Shown: positions 42,784 through 53,899 of the stretch, one piece after another | How the letters are laid out: each line of letters starts with the position of its first letter | Position numbering within the stretch: the stretch's first letter is position 1 | Source: Blepharisma japonicum | Lineage: Eukaryota > Ciliophora > Heterotrichea > Heterotrichida > Blepharismidae | Assembly: GCA_949751835.1 (NCBI GenBank) | Contig: CATKHK010000105.1 | Span: 1 to 64,000, forward strand | Length of the DNA: 64,000 nt | Direction of reading: 5' to 3' | Program-made: the position numbers and the translations under genes | Notes under the pieces: model-generated | The model's database searches: none | The model's input: the letters and a program-made list of their open reading frames with translations, nothing else | Told to the model about the DNA's origin: nothing

Positions 42784-45288
42784 ATGGAAGAATCGCTTGA
42801 AGTTGAAAACCCGTTGATAACAAATCAAAAGAAAGCAGATCTTAAATTAGCAAGAAATCATCAAGTAAAATAAATTCAGAAAGCAAGCAAAGCAAGAAAC
42901 CTAAGGTCTTATAAAGTCACTGAAAAAAGTAAACTATGCCCTTGCTGCAGTTTACCAATTGTAATTTATATATAGGACGCCCCGTATTATTCACTTTGTT
43001 GTTCAATAGAAAAGCTTGGGGATTTAGGGATCGGCGTTCCTTTATATTTTTACTTTGTTTCACGAGTCATTCTTTGGCTTCTTTGGAGTTTTATTTTTGC
43101 AGGGGCTTATTGTGCTTATCAAGACTACTACGCTGGACACTCTGGAGACTGGGGTAAAGGCTCTGAAAGCTGATATATCGATGCCTCCTTAGGTGGCTTT
43201 GGAAAAAATGAAGACATCCCAGAAATCCAGGGAATCCTCCATGCTGCAAATAGCGTCATTTTAGTAGTTTTTTTCTTGTTCCTCAGAAAAAGTCTCACAA
43301 AAATGATCCAAAAAATTGATAAAAACCATATAACTCCTTCAGATTACACAGTTTGGGTTAAAAACCTCAGGAACAGTTATAATAGTCAAGATCTCAAAGC
43401 ATTTTTTGAAAAACAGACCCAATATTTCGGTTTTCCTACTACTGTGGAAAGTGTAAGTGTTGCTTATGATATTAATCAATATGTAAAAGATACTAGAGAT
43501 CATGCAAAACTAAAAGGGTTATTATTGTTTGTTCAGGACTATCAGAAAAAGCATCATGGGAATTATCCGAAAAAAGGTGGATTTTGTTGTAAATGTAAAA
43601 AATATGTAGCTTTTTATCCGCAAGAAGGAATAATAAAGCAGAAAATTGACAATTTGGAGAAAAGGATAAACAAGTTTGAGCAGAAAGCAAAAGAAAGTTA
43701 TAATCAGACACACTATGCCTTTGTAACGTTTACGAAAGAAGAAGACGCTAAACTGGTAGCTGACTATTGGGCAATTAATCCATCAACAAGGATTTTCTGC
43801 TGCTTATGCATGCTATGCTATGATGGCCCTTTCACTTTTAAAAATGTTAGGCTTCACGTAGAGCATGCTCCAGAGCCATCAGACATCATATGGGAAAATC
43901 TCAGTGCAACTTCTTGTCAAAAATACTTAAGGAGGCTAATTACTACTTTATGGACACTTGCATTACTTATAGGCTGCTTTATTTTAGTTTATATTACTAA
44001 GCAATATCAAAGAAACTACTATAAAGACTATGAAAACAAGCCAAAAGATGAAAGAACTTATCAAGATCTCTTACAAGTTCGTTTATACTCCTTTGGATTA
44101 TCTGCTTGCATTCTTATCATAAATCGTTTTCTTGCTATCGTTGTCAGAATCTTTTCCAGTACTGAAAAGCATATAACCTGAACCCATTATCATAGAGCAG
44201 TTACTAACAAATTAGTGACTGCAATGGTGCTTAATTCTGTAGCTATCCTTATTTGGGTGAATTCAGCTAAAATAGATGACTGGTTTTTGCCATATGGCTT
44301 AGTCAATGATGTTTTATTTTTATTAATAGTCAGCGGGATTTCGTCCCCATTGACATATATTTTTTCTCCTTTGTATCTTTATAAAGTACATAAAAGACGA
44401 CAAGTAAAAAAACTTGCACGAAAAGGCATTATTGGGATAACTCAGATCCAGGCTAATAAATTGTGGGAAAACCCTGAAGTGGACATGGCTCAGCGGTATG
44501 CGAATATTTTGGTGACATTAATAATCTGCTTTATTTTTGCTCCATTATTCCCTCTTTGTTTTCTTATCGGTTTTATATCAGTTTTCTTGCAATACTGGAC
44601 TGACAAACTTATGCTGCTTCGTCGGCATTCGCGACCACGCAACTTCGGCAAAGGAATGTCTGACAACATGCTCAAATGGATCCCTCTCTTTATTTTGGCT
44701 TACTCAGTAACCTTTATATAGGCCTCAAACTGCATATTTTTATTTTTTTTAAAATCTGAAGACTATCACAACATTTTGATCCCAATCGCCGCCTTTTTAT
44801 TAGTCGCCTTATTTTTTGTTTCTCCTATAAGGTTTTTATGTGGAATTAAAGGAAAAATAAGAAGAAAAAATGAAGGCATTAACGTAGACGAAAGAAATGA
44901 GTATGAAGAGCATGCTGTGAATTTTAATGAAGATTATATGAGAAATAACCCACTATTAGCGAAAGAAGGCTGGAAAGACTGGTTAAAATTGGTAGAACAT
45001 AGAAAAGGAACAGCAGAAAAGAGGAAAATGGAGACAAGATTTTCGAATGTGATGAGTGCTGCTAATAATCCGAGAAATTATGCGTATCATATGGCGGATT
45101 TGGAAAGTGGACAGTATAGGACGATTGCAGAAAATCCGTTTTCAAGTGTGATGGGTGGAAGTGTAATTAATCCAGTGGCAGTAAATCCGTTTAGCGATGC
45201 ACCAATGGAAGATGAGTATAGTGAAGAAAGAAATATTTTAGAAAACCCAGGGAATTATTATCCATATCGTCAAAATGAGTTTAACTAA
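42784..45288 (+). CDS. OSCA/TMEM63-like membrane protein, 819 aa (copy 1)
   Basis: Assembled across three 15-nt introns and TGA=Trp. The N-terminus is cytosolic with a Cys cluster (KLCPCCSLPI). Two early TM segments follow, then a cytosolic domain with an RNA-recognition-like fold (DYTVWVKNL, AFVTFTKEEDAKLV) ending in HAPEPSDIIWENLS. That last motif is characteristic of the OSCA/TMEM63/CSC1 (DUF221) family. At least six more TM segments follow (LTYIFSPLYLYKV, FIFAPLFPLCFLIGFISVFL). Family members are mechanically or osmotically gated cation channels. I infer the same general role. The C-terminal about 150 residues are cytosolic, hydrophilic and Asn-rich. A tandem paralogue follows 170 nt downstream. 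Confidence 0.75.
42865..42879 (+). other. 15-nt intron 1 (channel copy 1)
   Basis: GTAAAATAAATTCAG, with an in-frame TAA when retained. The same position (after ...HQ, before KASKAR) carries an intron in the paralogue. A at position 10. Confidence 0.9.
42961..42975 (+). other. 15-nt intron 2 (channel copy 1)
   Basis: GTAATTTATATATAG, between LPI and DAPYY. Position conserved in the paralogue. A at position 10. Confidence 0.92.
44707..44721 (+). other. 15-nt intron 3 (channel copy 1)
   Basis: GTAACCTTTATATAG, after FILAYS. The paralogue has an intron at the equivalent place. A at position 10. Confidence 0.92.
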
Positions 45289-45458
45289 TGGTGAATTAAA
45301 TAAATATAATAAATATCATAATAATTTATAAAGAGTTGCATACTTCAACAATAATAGATAAACTTGCTTATTTAAATTAAAGAAAATAAATCTTATAGTT
45401 TTTAAAAAGTTAAGCTGCAATATGAGTATTTCCATTTATTCACCTGTAGAGATATTAA

Positions 45459-48371
45459 ATGGAGCAGCAGATTTTGGAAGTTGAGAGTGGCTTTATTGGG
45501 TCTGAAGAAAAAGCTGATCTAAAAATAGCTGAAATCCATCAAGTAATGCTTAATTAGAAAGCAAGCAAAGCAAGGGATATCAAATCTTATGTAGTTAATG
45601 ATAGCAGTGAGCTATGCCCATGCTGTAGTATGCCAGCTGTAACTTCTATATAGGATGCCCCCTTATACCCTATATGCTGCTCTGCCGAAGATCTAGGAGA
45701 TCTAGGAGTCGGCATTTCCTTGTATTACTTCTTCGTCCAAAGAGTTATGTTATGATTTATATGAAGTTTCCTATTTGCAGGTATATTTGCAATATACACC
45801 AATTCAGAAGCTGGAAACGCTGGAGAGTGGGGCAATGGAACTCACAGCTGATATATTGCCTCTTCTCTTGGAGGCTACGGAAAATATGAAGATCCAACAG
45901 TCGTCCAAGGCATTCTCCACGCAGCCAACTGCGGATTTTTGCTTATTTTTTACTATTTTCTAATTGTAGGTCTTTCAAAATTAACCAGAAATGTCGACAA
46001 AGACAATATCACCCCTGCTGATTTTACTATTTGGGTTCAAAATTTAAATCAAGATTTTATTGATAGAGATCTGAAAGCGTTTCTTGAAGAGAGATGTAGA
46101 AATTTTGGAATTCCTGGGAATATTTATAGCATAAGTATAGCCTATGACATAGGAAGATATGTTAGCAATACTAGACAGCAAGATAAACTGAAGGGTCAAC
46201 TTATTTATATAAAAGATTACCAAAAGAAAAATAAAGGCAAATACCCAAAAAAAATCTCAATATGCTGCTATTCTAGTAAAATTTATTCAGAAAAGTACCC
46301 GGCTGAAGGAAGAATTCAAGCTCAGATTGATGAATTAGACAGAAGGATTAAGCATTATGAAGAAAAAGCTGAAGAAAGATACCACCAAACCCAATTCGCA
46401 TTTGTTACTTTTACCAAGCAAGAAGACTCTAAACAACTTTTAGAGTTTTGACCAAATAGTTTTTGGTCGAATTTTTCACATATTTTGTCATCAATTTGCA
46501 TGAATACTAATCCCGTTCTTTTTAATGGGAGATTTCTTAGAATAGAAAAAGCCCCAGAGCCATCTGATATTATATGGGAAAATCTAAATGCAACAGCTTG
46601 CCAAAAGCACACAAAAAGAGCTGTGACTTTTGTTTTGACTATTTTTCTGCTTGGAGGGTGCTTTTTATTGGTATTTTTAACTAAAAAGGCTCAAAGAGAC
46701 CAGTATAGCACATATGAAAATAAATCTGAGGATCAGAGGACTTATTCTGAATTATTCCAGGTAAGGTTTTTCTCGTTTGGGCTATCACTTTGTATTGTGT
46801 TGATAAATAGGGCTATTGCTATTATAGTGAGGATTTTTACAGCTGATGAAAAACATTATACATGGTCAACTTATAATAAGTCAGTTACCAATAAGCTTGT
46901 ATTAGCGCTTGTTTTAAATACAGTAGGAATAGTTATTTGGATTAATTCTCAGTCAAGAAAAGATTTATTTTTGCCTTATGGGCTGGTTAATGATATACTT
47001 TTCTTGCTTTTGACTGATGCTATTGTATCTCCGCTTACTTATATTTTTTCACCTTTGTATTTATATAAAGTTTATTTAAGAAGTAAAATTAGATCTCAAG
47101 CCAAAAAAGGGATAATAGGCTTAACTCAAATCGAAGCGAACAAAATATGGGAAAACCCTCAAGTTGATATGGCTCAAAGATATTCACAAATATTGAAAAC
47201 TTTACTTGTCTGCTTTATCTTTGCCCCTTTATTCCCATTGGGACTAGCAATTGGTCTTGGCTCAGTTATTATTGAATATTGGACTGATAAAATAATCCTA
47301 TTAAGAAGACATTCAAGGCCTCGAACATATGGTGACGCGATGTCAAATAACATGCTCAGCTGAATTCCAATTCTAATCCTTGCTTATGCTGTAATCCTCA
47401 TTTAGACATCTAATTGTATTTTCCAATATATCATGTGCAAGGAAAATATGTACACACCTCTAGCTGGACTCTGCTCTTGCCTTGTTATTTTTCTAGCTCC
47501 ATGTAAATGCTTTTTGAAAAAGCGAAATACTACTTACGTTCCTATAGAAGATGGGGAAAATGACAATTATGAGGACAGCGCTATTAATTTTAATGAAGAT
47601 TATATAAGAAATAATCCGTTGACTGCAAAAGAAGGATGGAACGAGTGGCTTAATATTGTAGAAAGAAAAAGAGGAAAAGAAGAAAAAGAAAAATTAGCTG
47701 AAGTGTTGATGCCAAAGCTAAATTCGACGAATTTGCTTAGGAAATATGCAAGTCAACAAGCTGAAATAGAAGGAGGAGACAGGCGTATTTCTTCGAAACC
47801 AAATATATTGAATGTACTTTGAAATAACGTGAATTCAAGAGAAAAAGTGAATGATTTGCTAGTAGGGAGTAAAAATAGAGAAATTTCTAATCAAGTAACA
47901 AATTTAGTACAGGAAGTTTCTACGCAGATTTCTAGTCTATTTGGGAGTTCTAGAGATAAGCCGAATAATCAACAGTCTAATATACAGCAGTCTCCTAATT
48001 ACCAGCAGCCTCTTAACTATCAACAGCCTCCTAATTATCAGCAGCCTCCTAATTATCAGCAACCTCCAAATTATCTCCCGCCTAATTATCAGCAACCTAG
48101 TTTTCAGCAGCCTAACTATCAGCAGATTGGTTATCAGCATCCTAGTTATCAACAGCCTGCTAGTTATCAGCAGCCTCCTAATTATCAACAACCTGCTAAT
48201 TATCAGCAGCCTCCTAATTATCAGCAGCTTCCTAATTATCAGCAGCCTCCTAATTATCAGCAGCCCAATTATCCACAATCTAATTATCCGCAACCTAATT
48301 ATCAGCAGCCTAACTATCAGCAGTCCAATTACCAACTTCCTAACAATCAGCAGCCTCAAAGTCCTCAATAA
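45459..48371 (+). CDS. OSCA/TMEM63-like membrane protein with NYQQP-repeat tail, 955 aa (copy 2)
   Basis: A tandem paralogue of the preceding channel-like gene, with three 15-nt introns at the same protein positions (after IHQ, after MPA, after LAYA). Shared core: KASKAR, ELCPCCSMPADAP, DFTIWVQNL, AFVTFTKQEDS, KAPEPSDIIWENLN, the membrane block, and DMAQRYSQIL. TGA is Trp at several sites, including 46449-46451 and 47820-47822; the latter opens a 183-codon extension missing from copy 1. That extension has a short helical stretch, then about 125 residues of NYQQPP-type repeats to TAA 48371. The tail is cytosolic by analogy with copy 1. It could mediate multivalent contacts (inference). Confidence 0.78.
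45543..45557 (+). other. 15-nt intron 1 (channel copy 2)
   Basis: GTAATGCTTAATTAG, between IHQ and KASKAR, matching copy 1. A at position 10. Confidence 0.92.
45639..45653 (+). other. 15-nt intron 2 (channel copy 2)
   Basis: GTAACTTCTATATAG, between MPA and DAPLY, matching copy 1. A at position 10. Confidence 0.92.
47391..47405 (+). other. 15-nt intron 3 (channel copy 2)
   Basis: GTAATCCTCATTTAG, between LILAYA and TSNCIF, matching copy 1. A at position 10. Confidence 0.92.
47990..48365 (+). repeat. minisatellite coding for NYQQP repeats
   Basis: About twenty-five imperfect 12-18 bp units (core AATTATCAGCAGCCTCCT), all in frame in the channel gene. The reverse strand has a long chance frame through the same repeat. 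Confidence 0.9.
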
Positions 48372-48965
48372 CTATTTAATAGTTGCTATTAATTAAAGCA
48401 AATAACTATAATAAATAAAATATATATCCAATTTCCTAATAATATTCACATTTTAAGCCTGAAATTTTAAACCTTAAAAAACAGAAAAATTAAGCTATAA
48501 TTCTCAAATCAATACTTTATTTATCTTTTATAATTTTTTCTCTCTTTATTCATAAATAATTAATCGGGATTTCATTCTAACGTTTCTTAATTAGAATTCA
48601 TACATTTTTATTATTAACGGTTACACATGCAGTAAATCCGCCCAAAATTTCTTTATCCAAAACAAATCAGAGCCTATTTTTCTTTAAGTATTTTCACATC
48701 CAATTAATCTACTTTCTATCAAATTTATTCACAAAAACTCCAAATCTAAAGCTCAATTCCAAAAAGATAAATAAATACCCATGCTTTAATTTTTTTACTA
48801 TTCTTTTCTGTCTGACTTTTATTTCTTATTATTAAATCATTATCTTCCTTTACTTTCTCTATAAAATTTTTATTATCTTTTCTATCCTCTTCCTTATAAA
48901 ATAAAATCACCAAATTTCATTTATATTTTAACTCTCAGCGGTTATATAAAGCAATAATATCTAAA
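48372..48965. other. AT-rich spacer
   Basis: 3' flank of the channel gene and presumed promoter of the Myb gene. The last 150 nt are pyrimidine-rich (CTTTACTTTCTC, CTATCCTCTTCC), similar in composition to the spacer before S18. No RNA gene is visible. Confidence 0.5.
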
Positions 48966-50033
48966 ATGGCACAAAATGATAGAAAGCCCTGGAGCTCAGA
49001 GGTATGTGATAAGCAGGAAGATGAAGCTATTAGAAGTCTCGTTGAAGAATTTGGAGTCAAAAGATGAACGTTTTTAGCTCAGTTGCTATCTGAAAGATAT
49101 GGGATCATTGATAGGTAATAATTATTAAGAACTGGCAAACAGTGTAGGGAGAGGTGGCATAACCATTTAGACTCAGGAATTGTCAAAAAAGCATGGAGTA
49201 AAGACGAAGAAAGGAAGCTGTTTGAGTATCATAAAATTTATGGAAATAAATGATCTGAAATTGCCAAGCATTTGCCTGGGAGAACAGACAATTCTATTAA
49301 AAACCAATTTTATAGCACGATAAGGAGGAATCTTAGAAAAATCAATAGGCAAAGGCCAGAAGGAGAAAAGCTGACAGGCTCAGTTAAGACACTATTAAAA
49401 AATGCAGAAATTGCGAAATTACTTGTATTTCACCCATCACTTATTAAGGGGAAAAATTCTGCACAAAAAACTCAAAGGAAAAGAAGGCCAAAATCAAAGC
49501 CAGTTCCTAAAGAAAATCCAGTTAAAAATACTGAAAATATGGAAAAAAATCATCCAGTACCACAGTTGCTAATATCACCTGCTGAAGAGCTGCAAAAATC
49601 AGCTGAAAAAGAGCGACCCGCCCCTATTGTGTGTCCTTCACCTACTAAGGCTCAAGAAAACATAATAAATGGCCCTTCCACCTTAGAAAGCTTCAGCCCA
49701 TCAAAACTTTTGGCCACGATTACTCCTACTTCTACAGGAGGATTTTTAAGAAAATCACCTATGAGAAGCAGGTTTTTTAAGTTTCCAGATGATATTAATA
49801 CCAACCCTAATTGGGATACATATTTAAACCCTGCTACAGGAGAGCATGGACTTCCTTCACTTAACTATCAGTTTTCAGATTCTCTGTTAAGCTGTAAAAG
49901 CCCAGACTCCTTAAGCCTTAAGTACGATAAACTAAAAATCCCAGAAACCTCACCTTTAGCAAGGGATTATCTATTACCTCCTTATTCGCCACAAGACACA
50001 TTTCAGCATTATTACAGTCCACGAAATATATAA
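48966..50033 (+). CDS. R2R3 Myb-like DNA-binding protein, 345 aa
   Basis: Two 15-nt introns (49002-49016, 49115-49129) break the first repeat. Spliced, R2 reads PWSSEEDEAIRSLVEEFG, then KRWTFLAQLL, then RTGKQCRERWHNHLD. R3 reads KAWSKDEERKLFEYHK, then NKWSEIAKHLPGRTDNSIKN. Without splicing there are stops inside the repeat. The recognition helix is intact. The C-terminal 210 residues are basic, then Pro/Ser-rich (KRRPKSKPVPKENP, SPDSLSLKYDKLK), probably regulatory. It is related to the 35305 Myb in the DNA-binding part only, and the introns are not shared. Target genes are unknown. Confidence 0.88.
49002..49016 (+). other. 15-nt intron 1 (second Myb gene)
   Basis: GTATGTGATAAGCAG. Splicing joins PWSSE to EDEAIR, the conserved W..EED motif. 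A at position 10. Confidence 0.9.
49115..49129 (+). other. 15-nt intron 2 (second Myb gene)
   Basis: GTAATAATTATTAAG, splitting an Arg codon (AG|A). Splicing gives RTGKQCRERW. A at position 10. Confidence 0.92.
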
Positions 50034-50100
50034 TTATTGGAATTATAATAAAATTATAACTTTGATTAGTTTTTTATGAACAGCATTAATGAAAATCTCA

Positions 50101-50871
50101 TTATCTGCTTTTGGATAATGAAGAGTTATCGCCCCATCCCTGTAAGCCTTCAAAGTCACATTCAGTTTTTTTATTTCGGAGTCTAACTTTTACCTCAGAA
50201 TTACTCACAAGTCGATTTTTTATTTTTTTTGGTTTTTTTGCTGTCGAAACTTTTTGAGTGTATTCAGTATTTCTATAGGTAATCATATCAAAAATCGGCT
50301 GAGTCTCAAAATCGTGTGACATGTTTTTTATTTTCAAAACCTTCATATCGCTTCTATATGTTAACGGTGGGCTGCTACCGTCAATAGAGTCTGAGCTTGT
50401 AATTTCATTCGCATTTATGGGTTTTGTGTTTCCATATATGCATAATTTAGGGTTAAACCTTTTTTTCGGGTGCTTAACCTTGTTTGAAAATTGGTGGATT
50501 GGTCTTACTCTTGCTGTGTGAGCTTTATTTTCTGCAGGTTTCTGATTCTGTTTTATATTCGGTTTATTGATTTTTCCAAAATCAGTTGAAGAGCTGATCT
50601 TATTGAACACAATAGTAGAATTTGGGCCTATTGAGTCACATAGCCTATGCTTCACAATGCTTCTTAAAGAAGGCAGAGCGAATACTTTTTCATTGAGAGC
50701 TTGGTGTAATTTAGGGTAGCTTAGTATTCTTGATGATTTCAAAGGTGAAGCTTTCATCGCAAAATTTTCGTTTAAGTTTAAAAACTTGATTAATTTGGTT
50801 ATAGAACCTGTTGACCTAGAATTTGTGGGTTTTTTATTAATTTGCACTTTCACTGCTTCATTTTGCTCCAT
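50101..50871 (-). CDS. hypothetical basic protein, 256 aa
   Basis: A single ATG-to-stop frame without TGA or intron. Lys/Arg/Asn/Ser-rich, with no signal peptide, TM helix or enzyme motif (for example KHPKKRFNPKLCIYG, KKPKKIKNRLVSNS). It looks largely disordered. It is convergent with the Myb gene (67-nt gap) and divergent from VDAC. It could be a nucleic-acid- or cytoskeleton-associated protein, but nothing specific supports this. Confidence 0.55.
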   Translation of the reverse strand: MEQNEAVKVQINKKPTNSRSTGSITKLIKFLNLNENFAMKASPLKSSRILSYPKLHQALNEKVFALPSLRSIVKHRLCDSIGPNSTIVFNKISSSTDFGKINKPNIKQNQKPAENKAHTARVRPIHQFSNKVKHPKKRFNPKLCIYGNTKPINANEITSSDSIDGSSPPLTYRSDMKVLKIKNMSHDFETQPIFDMITYRNTEYTQKVSTAKKPKKIKNRLVSNSEVKVRLRNKKTECDFEGLQGWGDNSSLSKSR

Positions 50872-51033
50872 AACTATTCTAATTTATCTTAATTCTCATC
50901 CCATTTAACCTTTGTTTACTTGCTTTAGCTAATGTTTTTTTTATAGCCTAAATCACACTTTTATATCTCAAGTTAAAAATCCTTATACATCTGCATTATT
51001 AGATCTCAAAGCTCCATTTTACCAATAAATTCA

Positions 51034-51909
51034 ATGGCAAAGCTCGAAAGCTATTCTAACCTTACCAAGCTTCAAGAAGATCTTCTCAAGAAAGGTTACT
51101 GCTTTGGACAGCTCGCAGCACTTGCAGTCTACACCAAGCATGAAAGTGGACTTAACACAAAGACCTCCCTAAAACAAGTCAAATCAACTACAGACGCCCC
51201 TGACATCACTGGAACCACCTATTTTAAGTTCACCGATCCTAGGTTCGCACTTAAGCAAGAATTCCAGACTTCTCTTCTTTATAAGACCATTTTGGAGTTC
51301 ACCCCTGAAAAGTTCAAGAATGTTAAAGGAAAGATTGAGGTTGAAGCAAACAGAGCAACTGGTGCTTGCAAACAAACAGCCTCCATTGAGTGCAACAGTG
51401 ATAAAACCAAATCAAAAGTTGCATTAGGCAGTGACAACCTCTTCAAGACTAGCATTGTAAGGTCTTTTGGAAGCTTCGGAGCTGGAATAGATTTTGCTTT
51501 TGACTTGAATACCTGGAGATTCGGAACTTATAACGCAGCTGCTTACTATTTTGCTGATAAATATAGAGCTGTCTTAAAGCACGTCAGCACTGATAATAAG
51601 GCTTACACCTTTGGAAACTTAGTTGGGTCATTTTATTTCGTCCAAACTGCCCAAACCAAATTCGGAGCTGCAGCCACTGTCTCAAGCGCTGGATTAGCTG
51701 ATTTAACTGTAGGTTTCCAACACGCTTTGTCAGAAAATAAAACTTTGAAAGGAAGAATTAGCAAGAACGGAACTTTAGGGTGGAATCTTAGAGCTAAAGT
51801 TAACCAATATGTGAGTGTCACAACTGCAAACCAGTTCAACTTGAAGTCATTCTGCTCATCAGAAAACCCGAACTGGCAACTCGGGCTTAGAGTTAAAATT
51901 AACCAATAA
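51034..51909 (+). CDS. mitochondrial outer-membrane porin (VDAC), 291 aa
   Basis: A voltage-dependent anion channel: a 19-strand beta-barrel passing ADP, ATP and other metabolites through the outer mitochondrial membrane. Seen: the N-terminal helix region (YSNLTKLQEDLLKKGYCFG), alternating beta-strand pattern throughout (for example FGAGIDFAFDLNTWRFGTYN, FGAAATVSSAGLADLTVGF), and the C-terminal strand WQLGLRVKINQ, which fits the porin_3 family end. Length (291) is close to the usual 280-285. No presequence, as expected. A single exon that uses TGG for Trp. Confidence 0.88.
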   Translation: MAKLESYSNLTKLQEDLLKKGYCFGQLAALAVYTKHESGLNTKTSLKQVKSTTDAPDITGTTYFKFTDPRFALKQEFQTSLLYKTILEFTPEKFKNVKGKIEVEANRATGACKQTASIECNSDKTKSKVALGSDNLFKTSIVRSFGSFGAGIDFAFDLNTWRFGTYNAAAYYFADKYRAVLKHVSTDNKAYTFGNLVGSFYFVQTAQTKFGAAATVSSAGLADLTVGFQHALSENKTLKGRISKNGTLGWNLRAKVNQYVSVTTANQFNLKSFCSSENPNWQLGLRVKINQ

Positions 51910-52281
51910 GCTTTATTTCTTAGAATTTAAATAGCTTTAATTAAAAAAATATAAATATTCCAGAGAATTAGGCCTACGAATATTGAGCAATTGGGCTTAA
52001 TTTTAGACTTAAATAGAGAATTGCTCTATATTTCACAAAGGTTGTTTTAGGAACAAAGTTTAGCTAATAATTTTTATTTAAATAGAATTATTCTGATAGC
52101 TCAAAGCTGATTTTTGAGAACTAAGAGAGTTGAAAACACCATTTAAGCTGAAGAAAAGTTGGTATTGTTGATTTAATGAAAATAATTATTTCAACTGCCC
52201 AAATATTAACTTTGTAAACAGGATTTCTTTCAATTTTGCCATTAATTTATCTTCTGTGGAATTTTCTCAGAAAATTATTAT
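51910..52281. other. AT-rich spacer
   Basis: 3' flank of VDAC and presumed promoter of the second EGF-RING gene. Nothing else is visible. Confidence 0.5.
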
Positions 52282-53679
52282 ATGGCTGCCACGATTATGA
52301 AATATTTTGTAACCCTCTGGCTGTTCAATTGTTTAGCATTAGCTACTATTGAATTAAACAATTTTTATTATTATACCCAAACTACCCAATGAAACAATTT
52401 GAATGTTGATTTTAAAATAACCAACCAAAAATATATTCGGATTTGGGTTGAAATATTAGATAAACCCAAAGACTCTTTACCACTTCTTGCACTTAGTAAT
52501 ACCGTGCCTCATTTTGGCGCGAACTCCACTGATGTCCAAGCTGCTTATATTGACTATGAAGGCTGATTTTCAAATCTCAATTATCATTCGATAATATTGG
52601 AGAATTTTGGAACCCTTCCTAGTATTATCAGTGTCGGGAATTACGATTATAAAGAAGGTGCTATTCAGTACAAGCTTAGGGTCGATACAAGCGATAGCAT
52701 CCTTTGTCCACAAGACTGTAATAATAACGGGTTCTGCCAAGCCCTAAATCAATGCTCCTGCAATCCTGGCTACATAAAACCAACTTGCGGAATTCCCGCT
52801 GTTGAAATTTTAACTTCAAAAACTGATATAAAAAACCCTATAAATGGCTTCACCTATGGATATATAAGTCTAGCAAACAGTATTTTTTATATAGTATCCT
52901 CAAACTCGATCGTTTTAAGCGTAAACTGGGATGGCCCATACTGTAGATTACTATTAAACTATGATAGATCAGGGTAACTTTTATATAGGAATTTTTCCCT
53001 TCCTTCTTCCCATCATTTTTATTCATCGATATTTTTAAATGGTGTAAAGAATCCGACGACCACTACAATCGATATCAGCAATATGAACGATTTTCTATAT
53101 GTTGCAACATTTCCGTTGGATTCTTATAAGACTCCAGCTTCAAATTATACTATTTGGTACAAAGAAAAATCTTCAGAAGACGCAAGTGTATTTATTTTGA
53201 TATATATTATAATAAGTTGTGTAGGAGTGATCACTGTATTATTCGGGCTATTTTTAATCCTTAAAAAGAAATGCAAGGAGCACCATCTTGTTAAGGTTAC
53301 TGAAGAATCCCCTGGACTGTCTTCTTCACTTATTAATAAGAAATACCCAGCTTTTAGATTTTATGAGCTGAAATCTAAAGAAAAGGTAGAAGTTACGTGC
53401 GCTATCTGTTTTGATGCATTTAATCCGACTTCTTGGGTTCGGAAACTCCATTGCTCTCATTTGTTTCATTCTACTTGCATTGAGGAATGGTTTAAAGCTA
53501 ATACAGTAAGCGATATATAGACATGCTGCTTATGCAAAAGAGATTGCTCTGCACTAAATATGATTGTTCTAAGTAATTTTGGAGAGGATGAGAATCTTTT
53601 TAATAAAGTTAATCGGAGTGAGATAAATACAGCGACGAATATTACTGAAACTTTTGATGACTCTATAGAGCAAGTTTAA
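52282..53679 (+). CDS. EGF-like / transmembrane / RING-H2 protein (putative E3 ubiquitin ligase), 455 aa
   Basis: A paralogue of the gene at 1481. Signal peptide (MKYFVTLWLFNCLALA after MAATI), beta-rich ectodomain (AAYIDYEGWF, parallel to ASYVDYDGWY in copy 1), EGF-like module (CPQDCNNNGFCQALNQCSC), second beta-rich region, TM helix (FILIYIIISCVGVITVLFGL) and RING-H2 (CAICFDAF...CSHLFHSTC...CCLCKRD). The last Cys pair of the RING lies after the second intron; unspliced, the protein stops inside the RING. Introns: 52974-52988 and 53506-53520. Neither matches the 16-nt intron of copy 1. Several Trp are TGA. Confidence 0.82.
52974..52988 (+). other. 15-nt intron 1 (EGF-RING gene 2)
   Basis: GTAACTTTTATATAG, splitting a Gly codon (GG|G). 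Retention gives TAA. A at position 10. Confidence 0.92.
53506..53520 (+). other. 15-nt intron 2 (EGF-RING gene 2)
   Basis: GTAAGCGATATATAG, inside the RING domain. Splicing gives KANTTCCLCKRD, completing the C3H2C3 set. A at position 10. Confidence 0.93.
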
Positions 53680-53899
53680 TAATTTAAACTTTTGAATAAG
53701 TTTAAATGAATATTAAATAATTTACAAAAATATACAAACTTAATGCTCAGTTGTTTAAGGAAGAATAATCATTTTTGCATTTAATTTTATGACAGGATTT
53801 CTACCTCTTATTTTATATTTCAATATATTTTCCAAAAGAATTTTGTTGGCATCTCTAAAATGTTCCTTATTTTATCCTAGTTTATATTCTAAAAAGTCC

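Noticed and set aside
47937-48368. Long minus-strand frame of Leu/Ile/Arg repeats, and another plus-strand frame at 47941-48396
   Set aside because: Both are by-products of the NYQQP minisatellite. The sense frame continues the channel gene and has better supported composition.
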